Of a DNA stretch of 64,000 bases, positions 1 through 11,967 are shown in pieces. Numbering within the stretch: position 1 is the stretch's first letter; every line of letters begins with the position of its first letter. The translations under genes and the position numbers were made by a program. The notes beneath the pieces were generated by a model, which worked only from the letters and a program-made list of their open reading frames with translations, was not told the DNA's origin and searched no databases. Source of the stretch: Auanema rhodensis (Eukaryota > Nematoda > Chromadorea > Rhabditida > Rhabditidae); NCBI GenBank assembly GCA_964057225.1, contig OZ059894.1, forward strand, positions 248,001 through 312,000, written 5' to 3'.

Positions 1-352
1 TACCATGCACCAATATCAATAAAAATTTGTTTTTAGACTAATATGAACATGGGGAATCTAATTTTGAAAACCGCATCTCTTTATCTTTCACGTGAAGCGA
101 GTTACATACCAAGTGCACATCACGTGTACATTTAATTAGCATAAATTAAAGTTCACGTAAATTTCAAAGACATGGTTACCATGAACCAATATGTATGAAA
201 ATTTGTTTTTAGACTAATATGGACATGGGGAATCTAATTTTGAAAACCGCATCTCTTTATCTTTCACGTGAAGCGAGTTACATACCAAGTGCACATCACG
301 TGTACATTTAATTAGCATAAATTAAAGTTCACGTAAATTTCAAAGTCATGGT
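1..352 (+). repeat. Two monomers left of copy A
   Basis: The unit at 1 (p8 C, p46 A, p170 A) and the unit at 177 (p17-18 GT, p21 G) resemble the pair at 1,057 and 1,233 exactly six monomers (1,056 bp) downstream. They do not match the units at the expected positions left of copy B (18,128 and 18,304), so the A/B duplication boundary lies at about 353. The GT variant at p17-18 occurs only at 177, 1,233 and 19,360 in this window. Confidence 0.8.
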
Positions 353-790
353 TACCATGCACCAATATCAATAAAAATTTGTTTTTAGACTAATATGGAC
401 ATGGGGAATCTAATTTTGAAAACCGCATCTCTTTATCTTTCACGTGAAGCGAGTTACATACCAAGTGCACATCACGTGTACATTTGATTAGCATTAATTA
501 AAGTTCACGTAAATTTCAAAGTCATGGTTACCATGAACCAATATCAATAAAAATTTGTTTTTAGACTAATATGGACATGGGGAATCTAATTTTGAAAACC
601 GCATCTCTTTATCTTTCACGTGAAGCGAGTTACATACCAAGTGCACATCACGTGTACATTTAATTAGCATAAATTAAAGTTCACGTAAATTTCAAAGTCA
701 TGGTTACCATGAACCAATATCAATAAAAATTTGTTTTTAGACTAATATGGACATGGGGAATCTAATTTTGAAAACCGCATCTCTTTATCT

Positions 791-800
791 TTCACGTGAA
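791..800. other. 10-bp palindrome TTCACGTGAA (CACGTG box 1)
   Basis: A perfect 10-bp palindrome at p87-96 containing the CACGTG hexamer, present in most monomers. CACGTG is the core bound by many bHLH and bZIP proteins (E-box or G-box). In a satellite this shows only potential affinity. The monomer type with p25 G and p94 A (for example 8,097, 12,144 and 13,024) has CACGTA here and loses the palindrome, while its second box stays intact. Confidence 0.75.
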
Positions 801-822
801 GCGAGTTACATACCAAGTGCAC

Positions 823-830
823 ATCACGTG
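823..830 (+). other. ATCACGTG (CACGTG box 2), matches the CDEI-type consensus RTCACRTG
   Basis: The second CACGTG lies at p121-126, preceded by AT, so p119-126 matches RTCACRTG, the CDEI element bound by Cbf1 in budding-yeast point centromeres. The likeness is probably coincidental, because the motif is short and this array is nothing like a point centromere. The box overlaps the palindrome TGTACA (p125-130) and lies two bases after the palindrome GTGCAC (p113-118), giving a chain of symmetric hexamers. It is nearly invariant; exceptions include p120 A (monomers 1,409, 3,521, 19,536, 55,631) and p121 T (15,136). Confidence 0.6.
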
Positions 831-834
831 TACA

Positions 835-854
835 TTTAATTAGCATAAATTAAA
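835..854. other. Inverted repeat, 7-bp arms TTTAATT / AATTAAA with a 6-base loop
   Basis: Arms at p131-137 and p144-150 are exact reverse complements around the loop AGCATA. The common p143 A-to-T variant changes only the loop. Variants at p137 (T to A or G), p134 (G at 486) and p147 (T to C) break a stem pair and are confined to particular monomer types. The all-A/T stem is weak, so structure formation is uncertain. The arms also contain TAATTA-like homeodomain cores, which AT-rich DNA gives by chance. Confidence 0.65.
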
Positions 855-857
855 GTT

Positions 858-863
858 CACGTA
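858..863 (+). other. CACGTA, third CACGT core
   Basis: A third CACGT core at p154-159. The three cores start at p89, p121 and p154, so their spacing is 32 and 33 bp, about three turns of B-DNA, putting them on nearly the same helix face. Loss is rare; one example is CACTTA at 20,220. Functional meaning is inference only. Confidence 0.6.
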
Positions 864-874
864 AATTTCAAAGT

Positions 875-887
875 CATGGTTACCATG
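875..887. other. 13-bp dyad at the monomer junction (CATGGT-T-ACCATG)
   Basis: The last six bases of one unit (CATGGT) and bases 2-7 of the next (ACCATG) are exact reverse complements around a single T. The dyad recurs at almost every junction in the window. Rare exceptions are CATTGT at about 37,225 and 47,705, an ACCATT arm at about 39,172 and 44,060, and the four junctions removed by the 40-bp deletion. It could be a dimeric protein site or a short cruciform-prone element. No binding protein can be named from sequence. Confidence 0.85.
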
Positions 888-2640
888 CACCAATATCAAT
901 AAAAATTTGTTTTTAGACTAATATGGACATGGGGAATCTTATTTTGAAAACCGCATCTCTTTATCTTTCACGTGAAGCGAGTTACATACCAAGTGCACAT
1001 CACGTGTACATTTAATTAGCATAAATTAAAGTTCACGTAAATTTCAAAGTCATGGTTACCATGCACCAATATCAATAAAAATTTGTTTTTAGACTAATAT
1101 GAACATGGGGAATCTAATTTTGAAAACCGCATCTCTTTATCTTTCACGTGAAGCGAGTTACATACCAAGTGCACATCACGTGTACATTTAATTAGCATAA
1201 ATTAAAGTTCACGTAAATTTCAAAGACATGGTTACCATGAACCAATATGTATGAAAATTTGTTTTTAGACTAATATGGACATGGGGAATCTAATTTTGAA
1301 AACCGCATCTCTTTATCTTTCACGTGAAGCGAGTTACATACCAAGTGCACATCACGTGTACATTTAATTAGCATAAATTAAAGTTCACGTAAATTTCAAA
1401 GTCATGGTTACCATGCACCAATATCAATAAAAATTTGTTTTTAGACTAATATGGACATGGGGAATCTTATTTTGAAAACCGCATCTCTTTATCTTTCACG
1501 TGAAGCGAGTTACATACCAAGTGCACAACACGTGTACATTTAATTAGCATTAATTAAAGTTCACGTAAATTTCAAAGTCATGGTTACCATGAACCAATAT
1601 CAATAAAAATTTGTTTTTAGACTAATATGGACACGGGGAATCTAATTTTGAAAACCGCATCTCTTTATCTTTCACGTGAAGCGAGTTACATACCAAGTGC
1701 ACATCACGTGTACATTTAATTAGCATAAATTAAAGTTCACGTAAATTTCAAAGTCATGGTTACCATGAACTAATATCAATAAAAATTTGTTTTTAGACTA
1801 ATATGGACATGGGGAATCTAATTTTGAAAACCGCATCTCTTTATCTTTCACGTGAAGCGAGTTACATACCAAGTGCACATCACGTGTACATTTAATTAGC
1901 ATAAATTAAAGTTCACGTAAATTTCAAAGTCATGGTTACCATGAACCAATATCAATAAAAATTTGTTTTTAGACTAATATGGACATGGGGAATCTAATTT
2001 TGAAAACCGCATCTCTTTATCTTTCACGTGAAGCGAGTTACATACCAAGTGCACATCACGTGTACATTTAATTAGCATAAATCAAAGTTCACGTAAATTT
2101 CAAAGTCATGGTTACCATGAACCAATATCAATAAAAATTTGTTTTTAGACTAATATGGACATGGGGAATCTAATTTTGAAAACCGCATCTCTTTATCTTT
2201 CACGTGAACCGAGTTACATACCAAGTGCACATCACGTGTACATTTAATTAGCATAAATTAAAGTTCACGTAAATTTCAAAGTCATGGTTACCATGAACCA
2301 ATATCAATAAAAATTTGTTTTTAGACTAATATGGACATGGGAAATCTAATTTTGAAAACCGCATCTCTTTATCTTTCACGTGAAGCGAGTTACATACCAA
2401 GTGCACATCACGTGTACATTTAATTAGCATAAATTAAAGTTCACGTAAATTTCAAAGTCATGGTTACCATGAACCAATATCAATAAAAATTTGTTTTTAG
2501 ACTAATATGGACATGGGGAATCTAATTTTGAAAACCGCATCTCTTTATCTTTCACGTGAAGCGAGTTACATACCAAGTGCACATCACGTGTACATTTAAT
2601 TAGCATAAATTAAAGTTCACGTAAATTTCAAAGTCATGGT

Positions 2641-3520
2641 TACCATGCACCAATATCAATAAAAATTTGTTTTTAGACTAATATGAACATGGGGAATCTA
2701 ATTTTGAAAACCGCATCTCTTTATCTTTCACGTGAAGCGAGTTACATACCAAGTGCACATCACGTGTAAATTTAATTAGCATAAATTAAAGTTCACGTAA
2801 ATTTCAAAGTCATGGTTACCATGAACCAATATCAATGAAAATTTGTTTTTAGACTAATATGTACATGGGGAATTTTATTTTGAAAACCGCATCTCTTTAT
2901 CTTTCACGTGAAGCGAGTTACATACCAAGTGCACATCACGTGTACATTTAATTAGCATAAATTAAAGTTCACGTAAATTTCAAAGTCATGGTTACCATGA
3001 ACCAATATCAATAAAAATTTGTTTTTAGACTAATATGGACATGGGGAATCTAATTTTGAAAACCGCATCTCTTTATCTTTCACGTGAAGCGAGTTACATA
3101 CCAAGTGCACATCACGTGTACATTTAATTAGCATAAATTAAAGTTCACGTAAATTTCAAAGTCATGGTTACCATGCACCAATATCAATAAAAATTTGTTT
3201 TTAGACTAATATGAACATGGGGAATCTAATTTTGAAAACCGCATCTCTTTATCTTTCACGTGAAGCGAGTTACATACCAAGTGCACATCACGTGTAAATT
3301 TAATTAGCATAAATTAAAGTTCACGTAAATTTCAAAGTCATGGTTACCATGAACCAATATCAATGAAAATTTGTTTTTAGACTAATATGTACATGGGGAA
3401 TTTTATTTTGAAAACCGCATCTCTTTATCTTTCACGTGAAGCGAGTTACATACAAAGTGCACATCACGTGTACATTTAATTAGCATAAATTAAAGTTCAC
3501 GTAAATTTCAAAGTCATGGT
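2641..3520 (+). repeat. 528-bp trimer, 1.67 copies (p46 A/p129 A, p46 T, plain)
   Basis: The unit at 2,641 has p8 C, p46 A and p129 A; 2,817 has p21 G, p46 T and p58-60 TTT; 2,993 is consensus. The same first two types recur at 3,169 and 3,345, where the last also has p110 A. This paired type (p129 A unit followed by p58-60 TTT unit) is a conserved couple that also appears at 4,929/5,105, 5,633/5,809, 51,759/51,935, 55,279/55,455, 56,863/57,039, 57,567/57,743 and 60,031/60,207. Confidence 0.82.
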
Positions 3521-4400
3521 TACCATGAACCAATATCAATAAAAATTTGTTTTTAGACTAATATGGACATGGGGAATCTTATTTTGAAAACCGCATCTCT
3601 TTATCTTTCACGTGAAGCGAGTTACATACCAAGTGCACAACACGTGTACATTTAATTAGCATAAATTAAAGTTCACGTAAATTTCAAAGTCATGGTTACC
3701 ATGCACCAATATCAATAAAAATTTGTTTTTAGACTAATATGGACATGGGGAATCTAATTTTGAAAACCGCATCTCTTTATCTTTCACGTGAAGCGAGTTA
3801 CATACCAAGTGCACATCACGTGTACATTTAATTAGCATAAATTAAAGTTCACGTAAATTTCAAAGTCATGGTTACCATGAACTAATATCAATAAAAATTT
3901 GTTTTTAGACTAATATGGACATGGGGAATCTAATTTTGAAAACCGCATCTCTTTATCTTTCACGTGAAGCGAGTTACATACCAAGTGCACATCACGTGTA
4001 CATTTAATTAGCATAAATTAAAGTTCACGTAAATTTCAAAGTCATGGTTACCATGAACCAATATCAATAAAAATTTGTTTTTAGACTAATATGGACATGG
4101 GGAATCTAATTTTGAAAACCGCATCTCTTTATCTTTCACGTGAAGCGAGTTACATACCAAGTGCACATCACGTGTACATTTAATTAGCATAAATCAAAGT
4201 TCACGTAAATTTCAAAGTCATGGTTACCATGAACCAATATCAATAAAAATTTGTTTTTAGACTAATATGGACATGGGGAATCTAATTTTGAAAACCGCAT
4301 CTCTTTATCTTTCACGTGAACCGAGTTACATACCAAGTGCACATCACGTGTACATTTAATTAGCATAAATTAAAGTTCACGTAAACTTCAAAGTCATGGT

Positions 4401-4752
4401 TACCATGAACCAATATCAATAAAAATTTGTTTTTAGACTAATATGGACATGGGAAATCTAATTTTGAAAACCGCATCTCTTTATCTTTCACGTGAAGCGA
4501 GTTACATACCAAGTGCACATCACGTGTACATTTAATTAGCATAAATCAAAGTTCACGTAAATTTCAAAGTCATGGTTACCATGAACCAATATCAATAAAA
4601 ATTTGTTTTTAGACTAATATGGACATGGGAAATCTAATTTTGAAAACCGCATCTCTTTATCTTTCACGTGAAGCGAGTTACATACCAAGTGCACATCACG
4701 TGTACATTTAATTAGCATAAATTAAAGTTCACGTAAATTTCAAAGTCATGGT
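4401..4752 (+). repeat. Single-monomer gain in copy A (two p54 A units)
   Basis: Consecutive units at 4,401 and 4,577 both carry p54 A (GGGAAATC), and the first also has p147 C. Copies B (22,528) and C (56,511) have only one such unit. This is the smallest step of array change visible here: gain of exactly 176 bp, consistent with unequal exchange or replication slippage in register. The p147 C in the first unit is otherwise seen on a neighbouring type (4,049), so the extra unit may be a hybrid. Confidence 0.82.
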
Positions 4753-7040
4753 TACCATGAACCAATATCAATAAAAATTTGTTTTTAGACTAATATGGAC
4801 ATGGGGAATCTAATTTTGAAAACCGCATCTCTTTATCTTTCACGTGAAGCGAGTTACATACCAAGTGCACATCACGTGTACATTTAATTAGCATAAATTA
4901 AAGTTCACGTAAATTTCAAAGTCATGGTTACCATGCACCAATATCAATAAAAATTTGTTTTTAGACTAATATGAACATGGGGAATCTAATTTTGAAAACC
5001 GCATCTCTTTATCTTTCACGTGAAGCGAGTTACATACCAAGTGCACATCACGTGTAAATTTAATTAGCATAAATTAAAGTTCACGTAAATTTCAAAGTCA
5101 TGGTTACCATGAACCAATATCAATGAAAATTTGTTTTTAGACTAATATGTACATGGGGAATTTTATTTTGAAAACCGCATCTCTTTATCTTTCACGTGAA
5201 GCGAGTTACATACCAAGTGCACATCACGTGTACATTTAATTAGCATAAATTAAAGTTCACGTAAATTTCAAAGTCATGGTTACCATGAACTAATATCAAT
5301 AAAAATTTGTTTTTAGACTAATATGGACATGGGGAATCTAATTTTGAAAACCGCATCTCTTTATCTTTCACGTGAAGCGAGTTACATACCAAGTGCACAT
5401 CACGTGTACATTTAATTAGCATAAATTAAAGTTCACGTAAATTTCAAAGTCATGGTTACCATGAACCAATATCAATAAAAATTTGTTTTTAGACTAATAT
5501 GGACATGGGGAATCTAATTTTGAAAACCGCATCTCTTTATCTTTCACGTGAAGCGAGTTACATACCAAGTGCACATCACGTGTACATTTAATTAGCATAA
5601 ATTAAAGTTCACGTAAATTTCAAAGTCATGGTTACCATGCACCAATATCAATAAAAATTTGTTTTTAGACTAATATGAACATGGGGAATCTAATTTTGAA
5701 AACCGCATCTCTTTATCTTTCACGTGAAGCGAGTTACATACCAAGTGCACATCACGTGTAAATTTAATTAGCATAAATTAAAGTTCACGTAAATTTCAAA
5801 GTCATGGTTACCATGAACCAATATCAATGAAAATTTGTTTTTAGACTAATATGTACATGGGGAATTTTATTTTGAAAACCGCATCTCTTTATCTTTCACG
5901 TGAAGCGAGTTACATACAAAGTGCACATCACGTGTACATTTAATTAGCATAAATTAAAGTTCACGTAAATTTCAAAGTCATGGTTACCATGAACCAATAT
6001 CAATAAAAATTTGTTTTTAGACTAATATGGACATGGGGAATCTAATTTTGAAAACCGCATCTCTTTATCTTTCACGTGAAGCGAGTTACATACCAAGTGC
6101 ACATCACGTGTACATTTAATTAGCATAAATTAAAGTTCACGTAAATTTCAAAGTCATGGTTACCATGCACCAATATCAATAAAATTTTGTTTTTAGACTA
6201 ATATGGACATGGGGAATCTTATTTTGAAAACCGCATCTCTTTATCTTTCACGTGAAGCGAGTTACATACCAAGTGCACATCACGTGTACATTTAATTAGC
6301 ATAAATTAAAGTTCACGTAAATTTCAAAGTCATGGTTACCATGCACCAATATCAATAAAAATTTGTTTTTAGACTAATATGAACATGGGGAATCTAATTT
6401 TGAAAACCGCATCTCTTTATCTTTCACGTGAAGCGAGTTACATACCAAGTGCACATCACGTGTACATTTAATTAGCATTAATTAAAGTTCACGTAAATTT
6501 CAAAGTCATGGTTACCATGAACCAATATCAATAAAAATTTGTTTTTAGACTAATATGGACATGGGGAATCTAATTTTGAAAACCGCATCTCTTTATCTTT
6601 CACGTGAAGCGAGTTACATACCAAGTGCACATCACGTGTACATTTAATTAGCATAAATTAAAGTTCACGTAAATTTCAAAGTCATGGTTACCATGAACTA
6701 ATATCAATAAAAATTTGTTTTTAGACTAATATGGACATGGGGAATCTAATTTTGAAAACCGCATCTCTTTATCTTTCACGTGAAGCGAGTTACATACCAA
6801 GTGCACATCACGTGTACATTTAATTAGCATAAATTAAAGTTCACGTAAATTTCAAAGTCATGGTTACCATGAACCAATATCAATAAAAATTTGTTTTTAG
6901 ACTAATATGGACATGGGGAATCTAATTTTGAAAACCGCATCTCTTTATCTTTCACGTGAAGCGAGTTACATACCAAGTGCACATCACGTGTACATTTAAT
7001 TAGCATAAATTAAAGTTCACGTAAATTTCAAAGTCATGGT

Positions 7041-10000
7041 TACCATGAACCAATATCAATAAAAATTTGTTTTTAGACTAATATGGACATGGGGAATCTA
7101 ATTTTGAAAACCGCATCTCTTTATCTTTCACGTGAACCGAGTTACATACCAAGTGCAGATCACGTGTACATTTAATTAGCATAAATTAAAGTTCACGTAA
7201 ATTTCAAAGTCATGGTTACCATGAACCAATATCAATAAAAATTTGTTTTTAGACTAATATGGACATGGGAAATCTAATTTTGAAAACCGCATCTCTTTAT
7301 CTTTCACGTGAAGCGAGTTACATACCAAGTGCACATCACGTGTACATTTAATAAGCATAAATTAAAGTTCACGTAAATTTCAAAGTCATGGTTACCATGC
7401 ACCAATATCAATAAAAATTTGATTTTAGACTAATATGGACATGGGGAATCTAATTTTGAAAACCGCATCTCTTTATCTTTCACGTGAAGCGAGTTACATA
7501 CCAAGTGCACATCACGTGTACATTTAATTAGCATAAATTAAAGTTCACGTAAATTTCAAAGTCATGGTTACCATGAACCAATATCAATAAAAATTTGTTT
7601 TTAGACTAATATGGACATGGGGAATCAAATTTTGAAAACCGCATCTCTTTATCTTTCACGTGAAGCGAGTTACATACCAAGTGCACATCACGTGTACATT
7701 TAATTAGCATAAATTAAAGTTCACGTAAATTTCAAAGTCATGGTTACCATGAACCAATATCAATAAAAATTTGTTTTTAGACTAAAATGGACATGGGGAA
7801 TCTAATTTTGAAAACCGCATCTCTTTATCTTTCACGTGAAGCGAGTTACATACCAAGTGCACATCACGTGTACATTTAATTAGCATAAATTAAAGTTCAC
7901 GTAAATTTCAAAGTCATGGTTACCATGCACCAATATCAATAAAAATTTGTTTTTAGACTAATATGAACATGGGGAATCTAATTCTGAAAACCGCATCTCT
8001 TTATCTTTCACGTGAAGCGAGTTACATACCAAGTGCACATCACGTGTACATTTAATTAGCATAAATTAAAGTTCACGTAAATTTCAAAGTCATGGTTACC
8101 ATGAACCAATATCAATAAAAGTTTGTTTTTAGACTAATATGGACATGGGGAATCAAATTTTGAAAACCGCATCTCTTTATCTTTCACGTAAAGCGAGTTA
8201 CATACCAAGTGCACATCACGTGTACATTTAATTAGCATAAATTAAAGTTCACGTAAATTTCAAAGTCATGGTTACCATGAACCAATATCAATAAAAATTT
8301 GTTTTTAGACTAATATGGACATGGGGAATCTAATTTTGAAAACCGCATCTCTTTATCTTTCACGTGAAGCGAGTTACATACCAAGTGCACATCACGTGTA
8401 CATTTAATTAGCATAAATTAAAGTTCACGTAAATTTCAAAGTCATGGTTACCATGCACCAATATCAATAAAAATTTGTTTTTAGACTAATATGGACATGG
8501 GGAATCCAATTTTGAAAACCGCATCTCTTTATCTTTCACGTGAAGCGAGTTACATACCAAGTGCACATCACGTGTACATTTAATTAGCATAAATTAAAGT
8601 TCACGTAAATTTCAAAGTCATGGTTACCATGAACCAATATCAATAAAAATTTGTTTTTAGACTAATATGGACATGGGGAATCTAATTTTGAAAACCGCAT
8701 CTCTTTATCTTTCACGTGAACCGAGTTACATACCAAGTGCAGATCACGTGTACATTTAATTAGCATAAATTAAAGTTCACGTAAATTTCAAAGTCATGGT
8801 TACCATGAACCAATATCAATAAAAATTTGTTTTTAGACTAATATGGACATGGGAAATCTAATTTTGAAAACCGCATCTCTTTATCTTTCACGTGAAGCGA
8901 GTTACATACCAAGTGCACATCACGTGTACATTTAATTAGCATAAATTAAAGTTCACGTAAATTTCAAAGTCATGGTTACCATGCACCAAAATCAATAAAA
9001 ATTTGTTTTTAGACTAATATGGACATGGGGAATCCAATTTTGAAAACCGCATCTCTTTATCTTTCACGTGAAGCGAGTTACATACCAAGTGCACATCACG
9101 TGTACATTTAATTAGCATAAATTAAAGTTCACGTAAATTTCAAAGTCATGGTTACCATGAACCAATATCAATAAAAATTTGTTTTTAGACTAATATGGAC
9201 ATGGGGAATCTAATTTTAAAAACCGCATCTCTTTATCTTTCACGTGAAGCGAGTTACATACCAAGTGCACATCACGTGTACATTTAATAAGCATAAATTA
9301 AAGTTCACGTAAATTTCAAAGTCATGGTTACCATGCACCAATATCAATAAAAATTTGATTTTAGACTAATATGGACATGGGGAATCTAATTTTGAAAACC
9401 GCATCTCTTTATCTTTCACGTGAAGCGAGTTACATACCAAGTGCACATCACGTGTACATTTAATTAGCATAAATTAAAGTTCACGTAAATTTCAAAGTCA
9501 TGGTTACCATGAACCAATATCAATAAAAATTTGTTTTTAGACTAATATGGACATGGGGAATCAAATTTTGAAAACCGCATCTCTTTATCTTTCACGTGAA
9601 GCGAGTTACATACCAAGTGCACATCACGTGTACATTTAATTAGCATAAATTAAAGTTCACGTAAATTTCAAAGTCATGGTTACCATGAACCAATATCAAT
9701 AAAAATTTGTTTTTAGACTAAAATGGACATGGGGAATCTAATTTTGAAAACCGCATCTCTTTATCTTTCACGTGAAGCGAGTTACATACCAAGTGCACAT
9801 CACGTGTACATTTAATTAGCATAAATTAAAGTTCACGTAAATTTCAAAGTCATGGTTACCATGCACCAATATCAATAAAAATTTGTTTTTAGACTAATAT
9901 GAACATGGGGAATCTAATTCTGAAAACCGCATCTCTTTATCTTTCACGTGAAGCGAGTTACATACCAAGTGCACATCACGTGTACATTTAATTAGCATAA

Positions 10001-10912
10001 ATTAAAGTTCACGTAAATTTCAAAGTCATGGTTACCATGAACCAATATCAATAAAAATTTGTTTTTAGACTAATATTGACATGGGGAATCTAATTTTGAA
10101 AACCGCATCTCTTTATCTTTCACGTGAAGCGAGTTACATACCAAGTGCACATCACGTGTACATTTAATTAGCATAAATTAAAGTTCACGTAAATTTCAAA
10201 GTCATGGTTACCATGCACCAATATCAATAAAAATTTGATTTTAGACTAATATGGACATGGGGAATCTAATTTTGAAAACCGCATCTCTTTATCTTTCACG
10301 TGAAGCGAGTTACATACCAAGTGCACATCACGTGTACATTTAATTAGCATAAATTAAAGTTCACGTAAATTTCAAAGTCATGGTTACCATGAACCAATAT
10401 CAATAAAAATTTGTTTTTAGACTAATATGGACATGGGGAATCAAATTTTGAAAACCGCATCTCTTTATCTTTCACGTGAAGCAAGTTACATACCAAGTGC
10501 ACATCACGTGTACATTTAATTAGCATAAATTAAAGTTCACGTAAATTTCAAAGTCATGGTTACCATGAACCAATATCAATAAAAATTTGTTTTTAGACTA
10601 AAATGGACATGGGGAATCTAATTTTGAAAACCGCATCTCTTTATCTTTCACGTGAAGCGAGTTACATACCAAGTGCACATCACGTGTACATTTAATTAGC
10701 ATAAATTAAAGTTCACGTAAATTTCAAAGTCATGGTTACCATGCACCAATATCAATAAAAATTTGTTTTTAGACTAATATGAACATGGGGAATCTAATTC
10801 TGAAAACCGCATCTCTTTATCTTTCACGTGAAGCGAGTTACATACCAAGTGCACATCACGTGTACATTTAATTAGCATAAATTAAAGTTCACGTAAATTT
10901 CAAAGTCATGGT
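7041..10912 (+). repeat. Nested 9-, 6- and 5-monomer repeats in copy A
   Basis: The tag p97 C plus p118 G occurs at 7,041 and 8,625, nine monomers (1,584 bp) apart. The series p30 A, p59 A, p42 A, then p46 A with p64 C starts at 7,393, recurs at 9,329 (11 monomers on) and again at 10,209 (5 monomers on). The series is therefore present three times with different lengths of spacer. The unit at 10,033 (T at p45) sits where copy B has three units. This stretch records several rounds of in-register duplication of unequal size. Confidence 0.8.
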
Positions 10913-11792
10913 TACCATGAACCAATATCAATAAAAGTTTGTTTTTAGACTAATATGGACATGGGGAATCAAATTTTGAAAACCGCATCTCTTTATCTTT
11001 CACGTAAAGCGAGTTACATACCAAGTGCACATCACGTGTACATTTAATTAGCATAAATTAAAGTTCACGTAAATTTCAAAGTCATGGTTACCATGAACCA
11101 ATACCAATAAAAATTTGTTTTTAGACTAATATGGACATGGGGAATCTAATTTTGAAAACCGCATCTCTTTATCTTTCACGTGAAGCGAGTTACATACCAA
11201 GTGCACATCACGTGTACATTTAATTAGCATAAATTAAAGTTCACGTAAATTTCAAAGTCATGGTTACCATGCACCAATATCAATAAAAATTTGTTTTTAG
11301 ACTAATATGAACATGGGGAATCTAATTCTGAAAACCGCATCTCTTTATCTTTCACGTGAAGCGAGTTACATACCAAGTGCACATCACGTGTACATTTAAT
11401 TAGCATAAATTAAAGTTCACGTAAATTTCAAAGTCATGGTTACCATGAACCAATATCAATGAAAATTTGTTTTTAGACTAATATGGACATGGAGAATCAA
11501 ATTTTGAAAACCGCATCTCTTTATCTTTCACGTGAAGCGAGTTACATAACAAGTGCACATCACGTGTACATTTAATTAGCATAAATTAAAGTTCACGTAA
11601 ATTTCAAAGTCATGGTTACCATGAACCAATATCAATAAAAGTTTGTTTTTAGACTAATATGGACATGGGGAATCAAATTTTGAAAACCGCATCTCTTTAT
11701 CTTTCACGTGAAGCGAGTTACATACCAAGTGCACATCACGTGTACATTTAATTAGCATAAATTAAAGTTCACGTAAATTTCAAAGTCATGGT

Positions 11793-11967
11793 TACCATGC
11801 ACCAATATCAATAAAAATTTGTTTTAGACTAATATGGACATGGGGAATCTAATTTTGAAAACCGCATCTCTTTATCTTTCACGTGAAGCGAGTTACATAC
11901 CAAGTGCACATCACGTGTACATTTAATTAGCATAAATTAAAGTTCACGTAAATTTCAAAGTCATGGT
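11793..11967 (+). repeat. 175-bp monomer with a 1-bp T-run deletion (copy A)
   Basis: The T-run at p30-34 has four Ts instead of five, shifting the array phase by one base from here on. The same lesion appears exactly once more, at 29,744, in the corresponding place of copy B. It is one of only two deletion types in the window and a good identity-by-descent marker for the A/B duplication. Confidence 0.93.

Larger units (their letters stand above)
705..880 (+). repeat. Representative consensus monomer (176 bp)
   Basis: This unit carries the majority base at every position I compared, so it serves as reference; p1 is base 705. Recurrent variants elsewhere include p8 A/C, p11 C/T, p17-18 CA/GT, p21 A/G, p25 A/G, p30 T/A, p42 T/A, p46 G/A/T, p53 and p54 G/A, p58-60 (CTA, CTT, CAA, CCA, ATA, CTG or TTT), p64 T/C, p66 G/A, p67 A/G, p94 G/A, p97 G/C/T, p110 C/A, p118 C/G, p120 T/A, p129 C/A, p137 T/A, p143 A/T, p147 T/C and p170 T/A. 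Combinations of these define monomer types and allow higher-order repeats to be traced. The unit is not a multiple of three and has stops in its frames, so it is not coding. Confidence 0.95.

Noticed and set aside
793-830. G-box promoter elements driving transcription
   Set aside because: CACGTG occurs twice per unit, but there is no associated gene, clear TATA box or coding start. Kept only as potential binding sites.
747-839. A 30-codon open frame from ATGGAC to TAA, repeated in nearly every monomer
   Set aside because: It exists because the monomer is repeated, is preceded by a stop, is shortened by the p129 A variant, and varies without regard to codon position. The 176-bp period changes frame at each unit. 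No evidence of coding.
835-854. Intrinsic terminator-like hairpin
   Set aside because: The stem is all A/T with no G/C pairs and no gene lies upstream; it is an inverted repeat within a eukaryotic-type satellite.
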